Numbered from the stretch's first letter, positions 1-6,065 are shown. The stretch: DNA of 8,290 nt from an uncultured Oscillospiraceae bacterium (GCA_944385195.1 CALWWH010000253.1:1-8290); one strand, 5' to 3'. Made by a program: numbers and translations. Notes: generated by a model from the letters alone, not told the origin.

Positions 1-2
1 AG

Positions 3-281
3 GAGCTGGTAAAACTGGGATGGTATCTGGGCTTCACAGGGGCAATCACCTTTAAAAATGCCCGCAAAGCCCCGGAGCTGCTGCAATGGGTGCCCCTGCA
101 GCGCATTTTCATCGAAACCGACTGTCCCTACATGGCTCCGGAGCCCCATCGCGGCCACCGCAACGACAGCCGCTGGGTACCGTTGGTAGCCCAGCGCATT
201 GCGCAGATCAAAGGCCTAGAGCCGGAATTGGTTGCAGAGGCGACAAAAAAGAACGGAATGTATTTTTTTAACATTGCATAA
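3..281 (+). CDS. tatD: TatD family metal-dependent hydrolase/DNase, 3' end only
   Basis: The reading frame is open from the left edge to the TAA at 279-281 and gives the last 92 residues of a protein that is usually about 255 residues long; the start lies outside the window. The translation has the TatD C-terminal signature: a GWYLGFTGAITFKNARKA stretch, then RIFIETDCPYMAP, in which the Asp is the family's metal-binding residue, followed by PHRGHRNDS. TatD proteins are TIM-barrel metalloenzymes of the amidohydrolase type with 3'-5' exonuclease or DNase activity, acting in the cytoplasm. The PHRGxRN form is typical of Bacillota members. No terminator follows the stop; the promoter of the next gene overlaps it, so some read-through into the DUF975 gene is likely. 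The family is clear; the physiological substrate cannot be read from sequence. Confidence 0.93.
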   Translation, partial: ELVKLGWYLGFTGAITFKNARKAPELLQWVPLQRIFIETDCPYMAPEPHRGHRNDSRWVPLVAQRIAQIKGLEPELVAEATKKNGMYFFNIA

Positions 282-302
282 CTTTCTGCAAATTGCTATA
301 CT
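274..302 (+). promoter_or_regulatory. Sigma-A-type promoter for the DUF975 gene
   Basis: A -35 element TTGCAT (274-279) is followed after exactly 17 bp by TATACT (297-302), preceded by TGC, which makes an extended -10. It overlaps the tatD stop and lies about 28 bp before the DUF975 start. The dnaA promoter has the same TTGCAT, 17-bp and extended -10 design. Prediction from sequence only. Confidence 0.65.
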
Positions 303-329
303 GATAGAAAGAGAAAAGGAGTGAGCGCT

Positions 330-944
330 ATGATCAACCGCGCCGCGATCAAACAGCAGGCCAAGGCTATGCTGCTTCAAAATTATGGCTACGCCCTGGG
401 CCTGATCCTGCTGTTTATTGTCCTGCTCGGCGCTTTGAGTGCCTTTAGCTTTGGCATTGCCGCTCTGGTGCTAACCGGACCGCTGACTGCCTGCCTGTTT
501 TGGGGGCTTCTCAACCTCTATTTGGGCAACCCCGTCCGCATCGGCGATGCCTTTAACCGCGGTTTTGAAAACATCGGCCGCAAGATCGGCGGCTACCTGT
601 GGATGATGCTCTTTACTTGGCTGTGGTCTCTGCTTTTCGTCATCCCCGGTATCATCAAGACCTATTCCTACTCCATGACGATGTATATTTTGGCGGACCT
701 GCCCGAAATTGGCGCCAAAGACGCTCTCCGGCTATCCATGCGGATGATGCAGGGTCATAAATGGGAACTGTTTGTGATGCAGCTGTCCTTCCTGGGATGG
801 ATGATCCTCGGCTTGTTCACCTTCAATCTGCTGAACATTCTCTACACCATTCCCTATATGCAGCTGAGCAGCGCTGGCTTTTACGCCAGCGTCAAGCAGG
901 ACGCCATTGACCGCGGCATCCTGGTCCCGGCGGTGGTGCTGTAA
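330..944 (+). CDS. DUF975 family integral membrane protein
   Basis: A 204-residue hydrophobic protein. The start is set at ATG 330 because the ribosome binding site AAAGGAG (315-321) is 8 nt upstream; a GTG at 321 in the same frame overlaps that site and cannot be used with it. Membrane segments are visible at about residues 20-38, 42-64, 88-109 and 148-172. The central stretch IPGIIKTYSYSMTMYILAD (residues 105-123), then PEIGAKDALRLSMRMMQGHK and LSFLGW, matches the most conserved part of DUF975, a family of multi-pass membrane proteins common in Bacillota and without an assigned function. It has its own promoter and ends in front of a strong hairpin shared with the convergent jag, so it is probably monocistronic. 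Nothing in the sequence indicates a substrate, and I assign no function. Confidence 0.88.
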   Translation: MINRAAIKQQAKAMLLQNYGYALGLILLFIVLLGALSAFSFGIAALVLTGPLTACLFWGLLNLYLGNPVRIGDAFNRGFENIGRKIGGYLWMMLFTWLWSLLFVIPGIIKTYSYSMTMYILADLPEIGAKDALRLSMRMMQGHKWELFVMQLSFLGWMILGLFTFNLLNILYTIPYMQLSSAGFYASVKQDAIDRGILVPAVVL

Positions 945-965
945 GCGCCAGGATCCGTAAAACAG

Positions 966-996
966 ACCCCCGCTGTACGCAAGGTACAGCGGGGGT
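966..996. terminator. Bidirectional intrinsic terminator between DUF975 gene and jag
   Basis: A perfect 13-bp inverted repeat: 966-978 pairs with 984-996 around the 5-nt loop GCAAG, with a stem rich in G:C (five C's against five G's). On the plus strand it is followed by TTT and, a little later, TTTT and TTTTTT runs. On the minus strand it is followed by TCTGTTTTACGG, a weaker U-rich tail. It lies 21 bp after the DUF975 stop and 9 bp after the jag stop, so it can end transcription of both convergent units. Confidence 0.9.
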
Positions 997-1005
997 TTAG
1001 TGTTT

Positions 1006-2001
1006 TCAATTTTTTCCCGGCGCGGTTTTGTTATTGCCATAAGCAACGACAACGCGGCGGTTAGGTTCTGTGCCGGTGGAATAGGTACTGACACCGTCGT
1101 AATCTTGCAGCGCGGCATGAATGACGTGGCGCTCATAGGCGTTCATGGGCTCCATCGTCCAGTTACGGCGGTATTTGAGGACCTTGGCAGCGACTTTATA
1201 AGCCAGGCGCTCCAGGGGCTCCTCGCGTTTGTCGCGGTAGTGCTCCGCGTCGACGGTCACGCGCAGGTGACGGCTCTCGCCGCGGCCCACGGTATAGTTG
1301 ACCAGGTGCTGCAAAGCGTCCAGGGTCTCGCCGCGGCGGCCAATGAGCATCCCCAGGTCTTCGCCGACCAGCTCGACATGATACTGCTCGGTATCGGTCT
1401 TGACAGCCTGAGCCTTAGCCACAGAGCCCATATGTGCCAGCAGGCCGTTGAGATAGGTTTCGATGCGCTCCTCCATGCTGCCGGGCTGGGGGGGCACATA
1501 GGCCGGCTTGGGAGGCTTAGGCGCCTTGTTCACAGGCTTGGGAGCGGGGGTCACAGCGGCCGGACGAGCCGTCTTCGGGCGGCGGTCGTTGCGCCGCGTC
1601 TCACGGCGCTGGCGATTTTCCTCCTCCCCGTGGGATGCAGGAACCTCAGGCTGAGACTGCGCAGCAGCTTCAATGGCAGCCTTAGCAGCGGCCTTGGCCG
1701 CTGCCATCTTTTCTTCCTCTGCCTTCTGACGCTCTGCCTGGCGCTTGACAAACTCAGAGGGCTTTACATTGCGGCTGGCAGAGGATAGGGCAGGGGCAGG
1801 GGTGGGCTCAGGTTCGGGCAAGTCCGGGAGCTCGTAGCTTACGCGGATCTTTGCAGGGACGGAGCCAATGCCGAAGAAACCGGATCGGGGTGTCTCCAGC
1901 ACTTCCACAGAAACGCTGTCGCGATCCAGGCCCAGGCGTTCCAGGGCTGCTTCCGTGGCGGCGTCTATGGTCTTACCGGTGGATATGATCGATTTTTGCA
2001 T
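1006..2001 (-). CDS. jag: Jag/KhpB (SpoIIIJ-associated) RNA-binding protein
   Basis: A 331-residue protein starting at ATG 2001, with AAGGAG six bases upstream. Three parts are visible. Residues 1-57 are a Jag_N domain (AALERLGLDRDSVSVEVLE, then SGFFGIG and AKIRVSYE). Residues about 58-174 are a low-complexity linker rich in Ala, Lys, Glu, Pro and Arg. Residues about 175-255 are a KH domain with the RNA-gripping GxxG loop as GRRG (221-224). Residues 258-320 form an R3H domain with its RxxxH pair at R291 and H295. KhpB/Jag proteins bind RNA in the cytoplasm, pair with KhpA in several Gram-positives, and are linked to YidC/SpoIIIJ function and cell elongation. The gene follows yidC after 17 nt in the same operon. 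B. subtilis Jag is about 208 residues; nearly all the extra length here is the linker. A convergent terminator lies just past the stop. Confidence 0.95.
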   Translation of the reverse strand: MQKSIISTGKTIDAATEAALERLGLDRDSVSVEVLETPRSGFFGIGSVPAKIRVSYELPDLPEPEPTPAPALSSASRNVKPSEFVKRQAERQKAEEEKMAAAKAAAKAAIEAAAQSQPEVPASHGEEENRQRRETRRNDRRPKTARPAAVTPAPKPVNKAPKPPKPAYVPPQPGSMEERIETYLNGLLAHMGSVAKAQAVKTDTEQYHVELVGEDLGMLIGRRGETLDALQHLVNYTVGRGESRHLRVTVDAEHYRDKREEPLERLAYKVAAKVLKYRRNWTMEPMNAYERHVIHAALQDYDGVSTYSTGTEPNRRVVVAYGNNKTAPGKN

Positions 2002-2018
2002 GTCCGACTCCTTGCTTG

Positions 2019-3278
2019 TCAGTTCTCGTCAACAGCCTCAGGCGCTTGAACCTCAGTTTCCTCCTGAGTCTGCTCGCCATGGCTGCCATAACGGTTAGGA
2101 TCATATGCGCGTCCGCGGGAATAGGGACGCTCCGGGGAGATCTCACCAGCCAGTGCCTTGCGGCGCTGCGCGGCAATCTCTTCCTGCTTTTGCTTCAGCT
2201 TTGCGCGCTCTTCCTCAGAGAGTTTTCCCTCCACAGTGGGCAAGGCCATGGCTTTCTCCTGATTTTTGCGCTTGCGCTTACTGGTGTTGGGGTTGACCAT
2301 CACCTCGCCAGAGGCTTTAATCTCCTCGCGGCGGCGGGCGCGCTCAGCTTCCAGCGCCTCTTCCTCCGCGGCGCGGGCAGCCTTTTCGGCATCCTCAGCG
2401 TCATAGACCTTGCGGTAGCGGCGGGTCAGCCAAACCTCTTGAACCATGTTAAACACTGCCTGGGCGGTCCAGTATACAGAGATGCCGGCCGGCATGATAA
2501 AGCCGATATAGATGCTCATCAGAGGCATCATCCATAGCATCATCTTCATGCTGGAGTTCATAGAAGCAGCGACATTGTCCACTTTCCGGCCCTTGTCGTC
2601 GGTGGCAATAGAGCCGTTGAGCCAGTTAGAGAGCTTGCCGGTCAGGAAGTTCATGCCGCCGGAGATGATCGGGATCAGGAACAATCCAACGCTGCCCCAG
2701 GTCAGATCAGAGCCGTCAAACAGGACCTTCCAATCGGGGATCTGGCTGATATCCAGGCCCAAAAAGTTAAAATTGATATCAATGATACCGGGCGCAATGG
2801 CCTGAATCTCATTGAAATATTCGTGTACATAGCTGGCGTAAAAGACCTGCGGGAAGGCGCCGGAGGTATACTCATGACCGCGCTCAATGAGAAACTGGGT
2901 TACCTTGGTGACTTCGTCAGCAGACAGGCCCATCAGATAGGTCATGGGCTGCCGGACGATGCCGTAGAGCATGATCATCAGGATCAGGGGGATCAGTGTC
3001 CACAGACAGCCGCCAGTGGGGCTGACGCCCTCTTCCTTGTATAGCTTCTGGACTTCCTGCTGATATTTCAGCTGATCACCGCCATACTTGGCCTCCAGGG
3101 CCTTGACCTTTGGGGTCATACGGGTGGTCTTCATCATGCTCTTTTTGCTCTTCATGTTGATCGGCAGCATAATGAGCTTCAGAGCCAGGGAGAACAGGAT
3201 CAGTGCAACGCCATAGTTCTGCACCAGCGCATAGAGCATGCGCAGGATCCACGCAAAGGGGATCAGAATAACGTTCAT
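2019..3278 (-). CDS. yidC: YidC/Oxa1 family membrane protein insertase
   Basis: A 419-residue protein that inserts and folds membrane proteins, alone or with SecYEG. ATG 3278 is chosen because GGAGG lies 7 nt upstream; the frame stays open to 3416 but the extension is not YidC-like and runs into yidD. There is no lipoprotein signal. Residues 3-40 hold the N-terminal helix and first membrane segment, with K34 where SpoIIIJ/YidC2 has its groove Arg (inferred alignment), so the positive charge is kept. The cytoplasmic hairpin (41-85) contains MKSKKSM and LEAKYGGDQLKYQQEVQKLYKEEGVSPTGGCLWTLIP in sequence; further membrane segments lie near 92-110, 194-213 and 246-283. Two parts enlarge it beyond the roughly 260 residues of SpoIIIJ: an extracytoplasmic region (about 112-190) and a charged C-terminal tail (290-419) with a likely coiled coil at 294-325. 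Co-transcribed with yidD and jag. Confidence 0.95.
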   Translation of the reverse strand: MNVILIPFAWILRMLYALVQNYGVALILFSLALKLIMLPINMKSKKSMMKTTRMTPKVKALEAKYGGDQLKYQQEVQKLYKEEGVSPTGGCLWTLIPLILMIMLYGIVRQPMTYLMGLSADEVTKVTQFLIERGHEYTSGAFPQVFYASYVHEYFNEIQAIAPGIIDINFNFLGLDISQIPDWKVLFDGSDLTWGSVGLFLIPIISGGMNFLTGKLSNWLNGSIATDDKGRKVDNVAASMNSSMKMMLWMMPLMSIYIGFIMPAGISVYWTAQAVFNMVQEVWLTRRYRKVYDAEDAEKAARAAEEEALEAERARRREEIKASGEVMVNPNTSKRKRKNQEKAMALPTVEGKLSEEERAKLKQKQEEIAAQRRKALAGEISPERPYSRGRAYDPNRYGSHGEQTQEETEVQAPEAVDEN

Positions 3279-3300
3279 TTGTAATCCTCCGAATGAGGTA

Positions 3301-3516
3301 TTAGGGCACCGGATCGTAGCGGTCGCCCTTGTAGAAAGGGTTGCAGCGGCAGATTCGCCGCAGAGCCATCCAGCCGCCCTTCCAGGCGCCGTATTTCTCA
3401 ACGGCCTGCAGGGCATATGTGGAGCAGGTGGGGTAGAACCGGCAGCAGGGCTGCCGTTTGAGCGCTGAGAGATAGCGCTGATAGAAGCGGATGAGCCAAA
3501 GAAAGAACTTACGCAT
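3301..3516 (-). CDS. yidD: Membrane protein insertion efficiency factor YidD
   Basis: A 71-residue basic, Cys-rich protein with an N-terminal amphipathic helix (RKFFLWLIRFYQRYLSAL). The family pattern is complete: CCRFYPTCSTYA (residues 24-35), a Gly/Trp-rich KYGAWKGGW, RRICRCNPF (Cys56, Cys58) and the terminal DPVP. YidD is a peripheral inner-membrane protein that assists YidC-dependent insertion, and its position directly upstream of yidC (22-nt gap) fits that. ATG 3516 overlaps the end of rnpA by 8 nt (ATGCGTAA holds both the yidD start and the rnpA stop), which suggests translational coupling. A GGGAGG lies 9 nt upstream of the ATG, inside rnpA. Confidence 0.95.
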   Translation of the reverse strand: MRKFFLWLIRFYQRYLSALKRQPCCRFYPTCSTYALQAVEKYGAWKGGWMALRRICRCNPFYKGDRYDPVP

Positions 3517-3862
3517 ACTCTTGGCCCTCCCGCAGAAGCGATTGCCGCGCAGCCAATTTCAGCAGGGACTTTTCCAGCTCTGCGTAATTGGCATTGACAG
3601 CGTGCCCTCGCGCAACGATGACCAAATTGTATCCCTGGCGGAACTCAGACTCGTGCAGGCGGTAGCACTCCCGCAGCCGGCGGCGCAGCTGATTGCGCAC
3701 CACAGCATGCCCCAGCTTGGCGCTGACGGTCAGCCCCAGGTAATTTTCCCGGGAGCCGTTGGGCCGGCAATAGAGAACCAGGTTTCGGTCAGATACAGAC
3801 TGTCCCTTCTGATACAGCCGCCGGAATTGGCGATTGCCCTTCAAGGATCGGGAAAACTGCAC
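3509..3862 (-). CDS. rnpA: Ribonuclease P protein component
   Basis: A 117-residue basic protein, the protein subunit that with the RnpB RNA matures the 5' ends of tRNAs. The N-terminal motif SLKGNRQFRRLYQKGQSV and the RNR box KLGHAVVRNQLRRRLRE (residues 49-65), whose basic helix contacts the RNA subunit, are both present. The length is normal for the family (about 110-120). The start is GTG at 3862: AGGAGG (3876-3871) lies 8 nt upstream of it. A GTG three codons earlier (3871) overlaps this ribosome binding site and is unlikely. It lies 134 nt after rpmH and overlaps yidD by 8 nt at its stop. Confidence 0.95.
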   Translation of the reverse strand: MQFSRSLKGNRQFRRLYQKGQSVSDRNLVLYCRPNGSRENYLGLTVSAKLGHAVVRNQLRRRLRECYRLHESEFRQGYNLVIVARGHAVNANYAELEKSLLKLAARQSLLREGQEYA

Positions 3863-3870
3863 CTTTGGCA

Positions 3871-3876
3871 CCTCCT
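3871..3876 (-). promoter_or_regulatory. rnpA ribosome binding site, decides the start
   Basis: AGGAGG on the minus strand, 8 nt before GTG 3862. The alternative GTG (3871-3869) shares its first G with this site, so only the inner GTG can be served by it. Confidence 0.8.
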
Positions 3877-3900
3877 GAACGATTTTCTGATAAAACGGAT

Positions 3901-3929
3901 GGGGCGAACAGATTCACTCCATTCACCCC
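3901..3929 (-). other. Hairpin in the rpmH-rnpA spacer (possible attenuator)
   Basis: On the minus-strand transcript GGGGUGAA (3929-3922) pairs with UUCGCCCC (3908-3901), eight pairs with one G:U, around a 13-nt loop. It is followed by AUCCGUUUUAUC, a weak U tract. It could end part of the transcription before rnpA, matching the well-known excess of L34 over RNase P protein. The U run is too short and interrupted to call a firm terminator. Confidence 0.4.
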
Positions 3930-3937
3930 ACGCACAG

Positions 3938-3974
3938 CTAAAGATACCTGTACAAGCGTACACTGTATCTTTAG
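3938..3974. repeat. Long interrupted hairpin between rpmH and rnpA
   Basis: CTAAAGATAC (3938-3947) pairs perfectly with GTATCTTTAG (3965-3974), and inside it TGTAC (3949-3953) pairs with GTACA (3958-3962) around the loop AAGC. That is 15 pairs with one small internal bulge, 22 nt after the rpmH stop on the transcript. No T tract follows in either direction, so it is more likely an RNA processing or 3'-end stabilising structure for rpmH mRNA than a terminator. Confidence 0.6.
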
Positions 3975-3996
3975 ATTGAATCCCGATATTGACGGA

Positions 3997-4131
3997 TCAA
4001 TGGGTCAGTCTGGCTCTGCCCTTGGCACGACGGCGGGCGAGAACCTTGCGGCCATTTCTGGTGGACATTCTCTTACGGAAGCCATGCTCCTTGGAACGCT
4101 GACGCTTCTTGGGCTGATAGGTACGTTTCAT
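3997..4131 (-). CDS. rpmH: 50S ribosomal protein L34
   Basis: A 44-residue, Arg/Lys-rich protein beginning MKRTYQPKKRQRSKEHGFRK and ending GRARLTH, the full-length and highly conserved L34 of the large ribosomal subunit. The start at 4131 has AGGAGG ten bases upstream. It is the first gene of the leftward operon, about 85 nt downstream of a near-perfect sigma-A promoter, as expected for a heavily expressed ribosomal gene. A short 5-bp hairpin (4167-4180) is present in the leader. The divergent position next to dnaA is the standard origin arrangement. Confidence 0.97.
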   Translation of the reverse strand: MKRTYQPKKRQRSKEHGFRKRMSTRNGRKVLARRRAKGRARLTH

Positions 4132-4221
4132 TGTGTGGACACCTCCTGCTTGTCATAGTCAGCAGACGGCTCAGCAGCCGCCGCATTTGGCACACCCCAT
4201 CTATAGGGCGGATACTCGGAT

Positions 4222-4251
4222 ATTATACTCTAAAAAAACGCAGCCTGTCAA
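4222..4251 (-). promoter_or_regulatory. rpmH operon promoter (consensus sigma-A)
   Basis: On the minus strand TTGACA (4251-4246) and TATAAT (4227-4222) are both perfect consensus hexamers separated by 18 bp that include a T run. Transcription should begin near 4215 and run left through rpmH, rnpA, yidD, yidC and jag; I see no other strong promoter within that operon. Confidence 0.9.
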
Positions 4252-4516
4252 CCTATTTTTTCTGATTTTACAATAAATTTGAGCATTTTTTGTCTTGTGG
4301 GAGGGACAGGTATAAAATACCATATATTGTAGATCCACAGGGCATCTGTCCCCTGCGGAAGGATCGGCAAATCCGCAGCCCCTTTTCGCTGAACAGTTTC
4401 AAAATCCCCAGTATTTGCGTCTGTGCGCCGTGGAAGTCAAATAGCGTGTTCCCCCATAGCAAAAAAGTATTTTTCGCTCTGAACGAAAATCAGTGATTTC
4501 TGAGCCATCTCCCTTC
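4252..4516. other. Gene-free rpmH-dnaA promoter-to-promoter region
   Basis: About 265 bp between two divergent promoters with no credible gene. It contains several inverted repeats: GGTAT/ATACC (4309-4321), GGGACAG (4303-4309) with CTGTCCC (4346-4352), CTGCGGA (4353-4359) with TCCGCAG (4372-4378), and TTTTCG (4471-4476) with CGAAAA (4484-4489). The corresponding region in B. subtilis holds DnaA-box clusters. Here I find no exact TTATCCACA or TTATGCACA, only a 7/9 match AGATCCACA (4331-4339). It may still be a weak upstream part of the origin. Confidence 0.5.
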
Positions 4517-4545
4517 TTGCATCCCCTCTGATTTTATGTTATAAT
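4517..4545 (+). promoter_or_regulatory. dnaA promoter
   Basis: TTGCAT (4517-4522), a 17-bp spacer and TATAAT (4540-4545) preceded by TGT, giving an extended -10. Transcription should begin near 4551, leaving a leader of about 65 nt before ATG 4616. The -10 hexamer is perfect and spacing is ideal. Confidence 0.85.
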
Positions 4546-4559
4546 CTACAGTGACCAAA

Positions 4560-4579
4560 TTTGTGCCATTTGACACAAA
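4560..4579. promoter_or_regulatory. Operator-like inverted repeat in the dnaA leader
   Basis: TTTGTG (4560-4565) and CACAAA (4574-4579) form a 6-bp inverted repeat with an 8-bp centre, just after the predicted dnaA transcription start. The arms TTGTG-N8-CACAA have the size and outer bases of a Rex redox-repressor operator (TTGTGA-N6-TCACAA), but the inner A/T positions do not match. The right arm also overlaps TTTGACACA, a 7/9 DnaA-box match, so DnaA autoregulation is another reading. The regulator is unproven. Confidence 0.4.
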
Positions 4580-4615
4580 GCGGACGAAAAAATCACGGTT
4601 TGAAAGGAGCGTTTT

Positions 4616-5911
4616 ATGTACTCCGCGACCTATCTATGGGCTAAGATTATCCCCTGGCTTGAAAACCGCTTGTCTGAGCCGCTGGTGTCCTCCTGGTTTG
4701 AAGATGCTGAAGCGATGAGCTTCGATGACCCGGTCCTGACTCTCTATACCCCATCAGAATTTAACAAAGACGCCATCGAGCGCTGCTGCAGCGACTACAT
4801 CGCCGAGGCCGGCCGCGAGTTATTTGGCCAGGAGCTGAAACTGGTGGTCACCTGTGAAAAATCCTCCGCCGACAGCCCCCGCGGCGATCTGATTGACACG
4901 AATCAGCAATTTACCTTTGATACCTTCATCGTCGGCAGCTCCAACCAGTTTGCCCATGCGGTAGCCCTGGCAGTCTCCCGGGAGCCGGGGCAGATTTACA
5001 ACCCGCTTTTTATCTACGGTCCTTCGGGGCTTGGCAAAACGCACCTGCTCTATGCCATCGCCAACGAGCTGCGCAAGGCGCACCCGGGCTTCAATATCGT
5101 CTACAAAAAAGGCGATGAATTTACCAACGAGCTCATCACCGCCCTGCAGGAGGGCAAAAACACGGAGTTTCGCAACACCTACCGCAATGCGGATATCCTG
5201 CTGATCGACGATATCCAGTTTATTGCTGGCAAGGAGCGGACAGAAGAGGAATTTTTCCACACCTTCAACACGCTCTTTGAGCAGAAAAAGCAGATTGTCC
5301 TGACCTCCGACCGTCCCCCCAGGGAAATTCTCCGTCTGACAGACCGGCTGGTCACCCGCTTTGAGTGGGGTATGCTGGCAGACGTGCAGCCTCCGGACTA
5401 CGAAACACGCATGGCCATCATTCGAAACAAATGCCGCGCCCTGGCTCTGGAGCTGCCAGATGATGTAGTGGATTACATCGCCACCAACATCACTTCCAAC
5501 GTCCGCCAGATCGAGGGCAGCGTCCGTAAGCTGCAAGCCCATGTCCGCATGGGCGATTTTCAGCTGACCGTCAGCAACGTGGCAAAGGTCATTCGAGATA
5601 TGTACACCACCAGCAGCGAGGCCATGCCGACGCCGGATCTGATCATCAGCCAGGTGGCGCTCTACTACGGTGTAGACGAGGCCGCCATTCGGGGAAAGCA
5701 CCGGGGCCGCAACGTCCTTGACGCCCGTCAGATGGCAATGTATATGATCCGCTCCATGACCAACCTCTCCCTGCCGGACATCGGGAAGGCCTTCGACAAG
5801 AACCATACCACGGTGCTGCACTCCATCAAACAAGTGGAAGAGGCCCTGGCAGAGGGCAAATTTGCCGATGTCGTGCGGGATATTACAACAAATATCAACG
5901 ATAAACTCTGA
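4616..5911 (+). CDS. dnaA: Chromosomal replication initiator protein DnaA
   Basis: A 431-residue AAA+ ATPase that binds DnaA boxes, oligomerises with ATP and melts the origin. ATG 4616 has AAAGGAG 6 nt upstream. Domain I is about residues 1-80 and domain II is very short (about 81-97). The AAA+ core starts at FTFDTFIVGSSNQFAHA. It holds Walker A GPSGLGKT (135-142), Walker B LLIDDIQ (195-201), sensor I LTSDRPP (229-235), the Arg finger in TRFEWG (R248 by alignment) and sensor II NVRQIEG (R297). Domain IV (about 340-431) has the basic GKHRGRN loop and the helix-turn-helix signature IGKAFDKNHTTVLHS (389-403). This signature is odd: E. coli has FGGRDHTTV, so here the loop is one residue shorter and the base-contacting Asp is Asn396. 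Length is near normal (B. subtilis 446). Expressed from its own promoter; followed by the oriC spacer and dnaN. Confidence 0.98.
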   Translation: MYSATYLWAKIIPWLENRLSEPLVSSWFEDAEAMSFDDPVLTLYTPSEFNKDAIERCCSDYIAEAGRELFGQELKLVVTCEKSSADSPRGDLIDTNQQFTFDTFIVGSSNQFAHAVALAVSREPGQIYNPLFIYGPSGLGKTHLLYAIANELRKAHPGFNIVYKKGDEFTNELITALQEGKNTEFRNTYRNADILLIDDIQFIAGKERTEEEFFHTFNTLFEQKKQIVLTSDRPPREILRLTDRLVTRFEWGMLADVQPPDYETRMAIIRNKCRALALELPDDVVDYIATNITSNVRQIEGSVRKLQAHVRMGDFQLTVSNVAKVIRDMYTTSSEAMPTPDLIISQVALYYGVDEAAIRGKHRGRNVLDARQMAMYMIRSMTNLSLPDIGKAFDKNHTTVLHSIKQVEEALAEGKFADVVRDITTNINDKL

Positions 5912-5970
5912 GGGACGGCTTTCCCCGCTCCTTTTATCCAAGGGCGGTCCGGGGCGCAGAAAAAGAGGAG

Positions 5971-5979
5971 TTATGCACA
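5971..5979 (+). promoter_or_regulatory. DnaA box TTATGCACA
   Basis: Exact match to the relaxed consensus TTATNCACA and the best box in the window. It is followed by the inverted palindrome TGTGCAATGCACA (5987-5999), which offers further half-sites on both strands. Confidence 0.8.
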
Positions 5980-5986
5980 CAGCCCC

Positions 5987-5999
5987 TGTGCAATGCACA
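5987..5999. promoter_or_regulatory. Palindromic DnaA half-site pair
   Basis: TGTGCA and TGCACA separated by one A form a perfect 13-bp palindrome. The plus strand reads CAATGCACA (7/9 to TTATGCACA) and the minus strand CATTGCACA (6/9). Probably overlapping low-affinity DnaA sites. Confidence 0.5.
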
Positions 6000-6008
6000 A
6001 GCAAAGCC

Positions 6009-6017
6009 TGTGCAAAC
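6009..6017 (-). promoter_or_regulatory. Weak DnaA box GTTTGCACA
   Basis: On the minus strand, 7/9 match to TTATGCACA with the TGCACA core intact. Confidence 0.5.
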
Positions 6018-6046
6018 GCTTCCACCTTTCGCTCTCCCAACCCCCC

Positions 6047-6055
6047 TGTGCAAAA
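6047..6055 (-). promoter_or_regulatory. DnaA box TTTTGCACA
   Basis: On the minus strand, 8/9 match to TTATGCACA; the same nonamer recurs on the plus strand at 6120-6128, which suggests this is a preferred local form. Confidence 0.7.
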
Positions 6056-6065
6056 CCGGGATCTT

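Noticed and set aside
1000..1788. 262-codon plus-strand open frame opposite jag
   Set aside because: Overlaps the complete Jag KH and R3H domains on the other strand, has no good ribosome binding site and starts inside the terminator region.
3279..3416. 46-residue N-terminal extension of YidC
   Set aside because: Not YidC-like, overlaps yidD on the same strand, and the ATG at 3278 has a strong ribosome binding site.
4353..4378. Intrinsic terminator in the dnaA upstream region
   Set aside because: The 7-bp stem has a 12-nt loop and only a CCCCTTTTCG tail, and no gene precedes it on that strand.
4290..4496. 68-codon frame in the rpmH-dnaA spacer
   Set aside because: No ATG-type start with a ribosome binding site, no homology recognised, and it crosses several inverted repeats; a matching minus-strand frame (4268-4462) is equally poor.
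5934..5942. TTATCCAAG as a DnaA box
   Set aside because: The first seven bases match TTATCCACA but the essential CACA end is missing.
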